The notes under the pieces were generated by a model. That model was not told the DNA's origin, made no database searches, and worked only from the letters and a program-made list of their open reading frames with translations. The translations under genes were made by a program, and so were the position numbers. Of a DNA stretch of 45,928 nt, positions 42,180 through 45,928 are shown in pieces. The stretch is taken from positions 11,735 to 57,662 of the forward strand of contig JAAXHE010000027.1 in assembly GCA_012271065.1 (NCBI GenBank). The letters are read 5' to 3'. The stretch comes from Candidatus Latescibacterota bacterium. Lineage in GTDB: Bacteria; Latescibacterota; UBA2968; GCA-2709665. How positions within the stretch are numbered: the first letter of the stretch is position 1; every line of letters begins with the position of its first letter.

Positions 42180-43118
42180 TCACGCACTGCTATAGTCTGC
42201 CTTGATGAATTCGACCTCTTCGCCAATATCCGACACACGATTCCTAACAAGCTGCTTTAGTCCCGTCGTTTCAGACCACTGATAGAGGCCATTACTCACG
42301 TCTTCAAGAGCATTTAGACGATCTACAAGGTCATTTTCGTCCAATAGAAAGACCCTTCCCGGTGATCCGGGTTCATGCGCAAGCACTTCGAACGAGAGGG
42401 TCCGGGCATTCTGAGGTCGGTCCCGCCAGAATTCCGTTACCGCATAGCAGAACACACCCTGTCCCAGCGATGGCTTGCGCCCTCTTACAAAGCGGAACCC
42501 GTCGCGTTTTCCTATGGGCCTGATCAATCCGAGTTCCGTGAGGGGGGATTCCAACGTATCCTCGCGGCTTGACTTACCCGACGGAGGCAGCGACACGTAC
42601 GTGCGAACGAAACATGCGACATCCTTCCGGATCGTAGCAGGAGACGCCTTCGTCCAACCCTGTTCGTCCGCGAGCTTCTCCAGGCTCCGTATGAGCATCT
42701 CCCGCTCGAAGAACGGTGCCGAAAAATGATTGAACGCCCAGAACCATGTGGTTTTTTTAGGTTTACCGCAGAGCTGCCAATGAATAAGCCACGCCGTAGC
42801 CGGATTCTCCATGTACCAGTCAAGTCCGTCGGTGGCGAATATTCGCCGACCAAGTGGCGTGGTTCTTATCTTGGGTGAATCGTCTCTTATAACACCTGCG
42901 GCGGTCGCCCAATGCCGAATTGAGGCAACCATATTCTTGCCAACCCCAAATCGTGCGATGGCGTCGTCCGCCAAGAAAACCGATCTGTTATCTTCGCAGC
43001 CTTCCGTACTCCGTACGGCATCGAAAGCCTTCTTGAGCCACCCGTATCTGAGCGGAAAGGTCTCGTGACCGGACAGTTGCGGTTGGTAGCCGTCTTCGTA
43101 TAAGGGACCTCGACCCAT
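42180..43118 (-). CDS. sspB: SspB-like DUF4007 protein
   Basis: This 312-residue protein belongs to DUF4007. The family N-terminus SGHETFPLRYGWLKKAFDAV lies near residues 16-35, followed by GVGKNMVASIRHWATAAGV. In Ssp systems SspB is the DUF4007 nickase that opens the strand to be modified. The frame is open to 43163, but the ATG at 43118 has a GGGAG box and the expected N-terminus. It is the first gene of the long minus-strand run and is transcribed from the symmetric promoter at 43148-43179. Confidence 0.87.
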   Translation of the reverse strand: MGRGPLYEDGYQPQLSGHETFPLRYGWLKKAFDAVRSTEGCEDNRSVFLADDAIARFGVGKNMVASIRHWATAAGVIRDDSPKIRTTPLGRRIFATDGLDWYMENPATAWLIHWQLCGKPKKTTWFWAFNHFSAPFFEREMLIRSLEKLADEQGWTKASPATIRKDVACFVRTYVSLPPSGKSSREDTLESPLTELGLIRPIGKRDGFRFVRGRKPSLGQGVFCYAVTEFWRDRPQNARTLSFEVLAHEPGSPGRVFLLDENDLVDRLNALEDVSNGLYQWSETTGLKQLVRNRVSDIGEEVEFIKADYSSA

Positions 43119-43147
43119 TGCAGCTCCCACCGGATGGAACGTCCAGC

Positions 43148-43179
43148 TTGACAATAGTAACAAAACGGAGTATTGTCAA
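43148..43179. promoter_or_regulatory. Symmetric divergent promoter between sspA and sspB
   Basis: TTGACAATA (43148-43156) and TATTGTCAA (43171-43179) are perfect inverted copies. On either strand this reads TTGACA-17 bases-TATTGT, a consensus -35 box with a fair -10 box. Each -35 therefore overlaps the -10 of the opposite promoter. The minus-strand promoter is well placed for sspB (start 43118); the plus-strand one would give sspA a leader of about 170 bases. Confidence 0.7.
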
Positions 43180-43352
43180 TTGCAAAAGGCGTTCAGATTG
43201 GCCTTTGGGACATTTCAGCCAAGAAACGAACCATATATTTTGAAATATCGTCTTAACTATTTGTTTTTATTACATAAAGAACCTATCTTGATTTATGTTC
43301 GGCCCGAACTGCCATTACGTTACTTCCATGAACCCAATGAAATGAGCAAACT

Positions 43353-44531
43353 GTGAGCCAATCTGTCACAATCTACGCGGATTATCAGGCGACAACGCCG
43401 GTCGATTCTCGAGTACTGGAGAAAATGGCGCCGTACTGGGGCGAGTCGTTCGGCAACCCGCACTCAAGCGACCATATCGTGGGCTGGCGCGCTAGTGAAG
43501 CCGTTCGTGAGGCTGCGGATTCGGTCGCGGATCTGATTGGCGCAGACGTCGATGAAGTGGTTTTCACGTCAGGGGCTACAGAGGCGAACAACCTCGCCCT
43601 TCAGGGTCTCGCACGGCGTTTCCCGGAGGGTCGAGATCGCATTCTGGTCAGTGCGATCGAGCACAAGTGTGTTTTGGCGTCGGCCAGGGCGCTTGCAGAG
43701 AATCATGGTGTCTCCATTGAGACCATTCCGGTCGACCGCGACGGGTTTGTGGAATTCGATGCCTTGGAGAAGCTCGTCGACGAACGCGTCCTCTTGGCTT
43801 CAGTGATGGTTGTCAATAATGAAGTAGGAACAATTCAGGACATACCGTGGATTGCCAAACTACTCGCATCACACGGCATTCTGTTTCATTGTGACGCGGC
43901 GCAGGCGCCGTGCGCGATGGACGTGAGTGAGCTTGCCGCGCACGCCGACCTGATCAGCCTATCGGCACATAAATTTCACGGCCCACAGGGTATAGGAGCA
44001 TTGTATATCCGGCGCGATCTCAAGGACTCTGTCGAGCCGATGATATATGGGGGCGGACAGCAGGAGGGCCTTCGTTCAGGTACGGTCCCAATGCCGCTTT
44101 GCGTTGGGATGGGAGTCGCAGCGAAGATTGTTGGCAGCGAAGAAGAGAAGAAGGAACGTGAACGGGTCGGCGGCCTGCGGAATTCGTTCCTTCGCCTGCT
44201 CGAAAATGGGGAATTCCCCATCACCATCAACGGACCCGTCGGCCAAAGCCGCCATCCTGGGAACGCCAACATCTCATTCGAAGGTTGCGATGCGCAAGAT
44301 ATCCTCGGCGTCCTTCAACCGCGACTCGCGGCATCTTCCGGCGCGGCATGTACGACCGGCATTCCCGAACCGTCGCACGTGCTCCGAGCCCTCGGGTTGT
44401 CGGACGCACAAAGCGACGCTTCCATCCGCTTCAGCTTTGGCCGGTTCACGACCTACGAAGAAATCGAAACAGCATCTCGGCTGGTACGTGAGGCTCTTGC
44501 GACCATTTCGGCAGAAGCTACTATATCATAA
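43353..44531 (+). CDS. sspA: Cysteine desulfurase SspA/DndA (IscS-like)
   Basis: This 392-residue protein is a PLP-dependent cysteine desulfurase that takes sulfur from cysteine as a protein-bound persulfide. The N-terminus YADYQATTPVD is typical of DndA/SspA. The PLP lysine is K207 in SAHKFHGPQG, and the acceptor cysteine is C333 in SSGAACTTG. It starts with GTG at 43353; no closer ATG is in frame without a stop. It is divergent from sspBCD. A strong terminator follows at 44610. It could also serve FeS assembly, but the location argues for phosphorothioation. Confidence 0.92.
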   Translation: MSQSVTIYADYQATTPVDSRVLEKMAPYWGESFGNPHSSDHIVGWRASEAVREAADSVADLIGADVDEVVFTSGATEANNLALQGLARRFPEGRDRILVSAIEHKCVLASARALAENHGVSIETIPVDRDGFVEFDALEKLVDERVLLASVMVVNNEVGTIQDIPWIAKLLASHGILFHCDAAQAPCAMDVSELAAHADLISLSAHKFHGPQGIGALYIRRDLKDSVEPMIYGGGQQEGLRSGTVPMPLCVGMGVAAKIVGSEEEKKERERVGGLRNSFLRLLENGEFPITINGPVGQSRHPGNANISFEGCDAQDILGVLQPRLAASSGAACTTGIPEPSHVLRALGLSDAQSDASIRFSFGRFTTYEEIETASRLVREALATISAEATIS

Positions 44532-44609
44532 ATAGTATTTACCCGCGTAATTAAACGGCGATGCGTAGAGCTTGGAACGGCTTGCTGTCTAAAGTCTGTG
44601 CGAAAAGAG

Positions 44610-44638
44610 AGCCCCCGGAGAATCATCTCTTGGGGGCT
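44610..44638. terminator. Bidirectional terminator between sspA and relB-like gene
   Basis: AGCCCCC (44610-44616) pairs with GGGGGCT (44632-44638), extended inward by GGAGA/TCTCT with a bulge. On the minus strand the arm is followed by CTCTTTT, so it suits the relB-like gene as well as sspA. Confidence 0.75.
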
Positions 44639-44761
44639 TGTTGCATCTGTCGAGGTTTTTATTGTCGCCAGCGACACGAAAGTACAGCGCACTGATTATG
44701 TACGCGCTACAGCGTATTCGGCTTCCTCTTCAAACCGATATGCGGTGCGCAGAACCTCCGA

Positions 44762-45019
44762 TTACCCATGCCGGGTCTTGAGCGGCCGTAGATTGACATA
44801 TTCGTTAAGGCCCTCACCTGTCTCCGCTTGCCGCATTGCCTCTTTGGTCTCTTTATTGGGAATCCTCACCGAGAAGGGCAAACCATCGTGCAGGATGACC
44901 TGAACGTAAAACAGCGTGATCGCGTCGGTTGGCGATAATCCAAACTTCGAAAATATCTCTTCGGCTTTGTCCTTCAACTCAGGTTCAACGCGGGCGCGGA
45001 TGAATTCGGTCTTTGCCAT
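44762..45019 (-). CDS. RelB/DinJ-family antitoxin (orphan)
   Basis: This 85-residue protein starts MAKTEFIRARVEPELKDKAE and has the ribbon-helix-helix pattern of RelB/DinJ antitoxins, with IFSKFGLSPTDAITLFYVQV and GLPFSVRIPN. The ATG at 45019 has a GGAGGTG box; the open frame further upstream is not needed. Its RelE/YafQ toxin would normally follow. Downstream to the terminator at 44638 there is no toxin gene, so it appears to be an orphan. Confidence 0.85.
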   Translation of the reverse strand: MAKTEFIRARVEPELKDKAEEIFSKFGLSPTDAITLFYVQVILHDGLPFSVRIPNKETKEAMRQAETGEGLNEYVNLRPLKTRHG

Positions 45020-45239
45020 GGACACCTCCGTCTTTTTTAAAGCGTATCCCAAATGAAACACATATACGTTCCAATCGTGACACGGCCGAAATACCATGGA
45101 CGAGTTTCGGTCGGACGTTTTGACTTTATCTGGCTTGCGACAGCTCAAATAGCTATATTTACTACAAATACAACAGGTAGACGCGGTATAGTAATTCCGG
45201 ATCGCGCTGCTGAAGAAGGAATAAGCAGGAGATAAAACC

Positions 45240-45903
45240 TTGGCGCATTGCGCCTACATCTTTCTCGACGAGTCAGGCAATTTCGACTTCAGCGTCAATA
45301 GGTACACGCTACTTCGTGCTAACGAGTGTCGCTATGCGACGTCCAATGCCGGGTTATGTGGCTCTGGACGCGTACAAATACGATTGCGTCGAATCTGGTC
45401 TGGACATCGAATATTTCCATTGCGCAAATGACAGCGTTCCGATTCGAAACAGGGTGTTTGATACGATCGCAGACCATCTTGATGGGATGTGCATAGACAG
45501 CTTGGTCGTCGAGAAGAGAAAAGCGGCGCCGCCGGTGAGGGAAGACAGGCGTTTCTACCCGGCAATGCTGGTCCGCCTGTTGCAGGATGTGCTACCCAAG
45601 GAGTTGGAAGCCGGCGCTGACGAGTTCATCGTGATTACGGATACCATTCCGGTAAACAAGAAGCGAAGAGCAGTCGAAAAAGGCATTCAACTTGCGTTGG
45701 CCGAGTTGCGACCGAAAGGAATGAAGTACCGCATACTACACCACGAATCACGCTCACATTATGGTCTGCAGATTGCGGACTATGGATGCTGGGCGATATT
45801 CCGAAAATGGCAGAAGGACGACACGTCCTACTATGATCGTATCGGGCGCGCTGTACGTAGCGAGGTGGACATTTTTCAAAATCGTTCCGAGTACTATTAT
45901 TGA
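45240..45903 (+). pseudogene. DUF3800 gene with a one-base frameshift
   Basis: The first frame starts with TTG (AHCAYIFLDESGNFDFSVN), the DUF3800 N-terminus with its LDESG acidic motif, probably an RNase H-like fold. It then leaves the family frame. Dropping one base near 45299-45300 (AATA/GGT) gives GTRYFVLTSVAMRRP and continues to 45903 (VITDTIPVNKKRRAVEKG, then SRSHYGLQIADYGCW, the conserved C-terminal block). The full protein would be about 220 residues. A GGAG box precedes the start. A sequencing error is an alternative explanation. Confidence 0.8.
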
Positions 45904-45928
45904 ACCTGAATAATTCATAAAAAAGGTA

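Noticed and set aside
37939..44531. Dnd (double-strand) phosphorothioation system
   Set aside because: DndB, DndD and DndE are missing; DUF4007 with a large ATPase fits SspB and SspC better.
1..45928. CRISPR array
   Set aside because: No regularly spaced short repeats were seen on reading through; only isolated palindromes and pairwise repeats are present.

Overview
The window looks like a chromosomal segment of a GC-rich, Gram-negative-type bacterium in which an ordinary housekeeping stretch runs into a long accessory (defence) region. The Gram-negative inference rests on a large exported protein with a C-terminal outer-membrane beta-barrel ending in Phe (23785-26736). The combined peptidase/propeller/barrel protein and the rng-rplU-rpmA order would fit Gemmatimonadota, Latescibacterota or similar phyla. 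I cannot fix the taxon from sequence alone.

Region 1 (1-5.5 kb) is core genome: rpmA, rplU and RNase G on the minus strand, a short-chain dehydrogenase, then moeA and moaC of molybdenum cofactor synthesis, and a tRNA-Lys(CTT).

Region 2 (5.6-22 kb) starts right after the tRNA. It holds a HicAB pair and then a split type I restriction-modification locus. Between hsdM, hsdS and hsdR lie an orphan AbiEi-like antitoxin, an AAA ATPase plus DUF4276 (Toprim-like) pair, an ImmA/IrrE peptidase plus DUF4411 PIN-like pair, and a Fic protein. HsdR carries an extra C-terminal AlbA_2 (Schlafen-like) domain. The immA gene is split by a 193-bp element flanked by TTAA, and removing it restores the frame exactly. 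The DUF4411 gene has an in-frame stop. Related repeats lie on both sides of the hsd cassette. A VapBC pair follows.

Region 3 (22-31.4 kb) holds a voltage-gated-channel-like protein with an altered selectivity filter, the large outer-membrane protein, and a TrlF-type PHP/SMC-like ATPase next to an AlbA_2/GHKL protein. These last two are bracketed by a truncated second copy of the barrel end of the outer-membrane gene.

Region 4 (31.4-44.5 kb) is more AT-rich and is the most interesting part: an Ssp-type DNA phosphorothioation module (sspA cysteine desulfurase, divergent from sspB DUF4007, sspC ATPase, sspD PP-loop/FeS protein). It continues on the same strand into five tightly packed genes: a DUF262 protein without the usual nuclease half, a small membrane protein, an SF2 helicase, a MORC-like GHKL ATPase and a PLD-type nuclease. 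I infer these five are the restriction/effector arm. A perfectly symmetric divergent promoter/operator lies between sspA and sspB.

Region 5 (44.5-45.9 kb) has an orphan RelB/DinJ-like antitoxin and a frameshifted DUF3800 gene.
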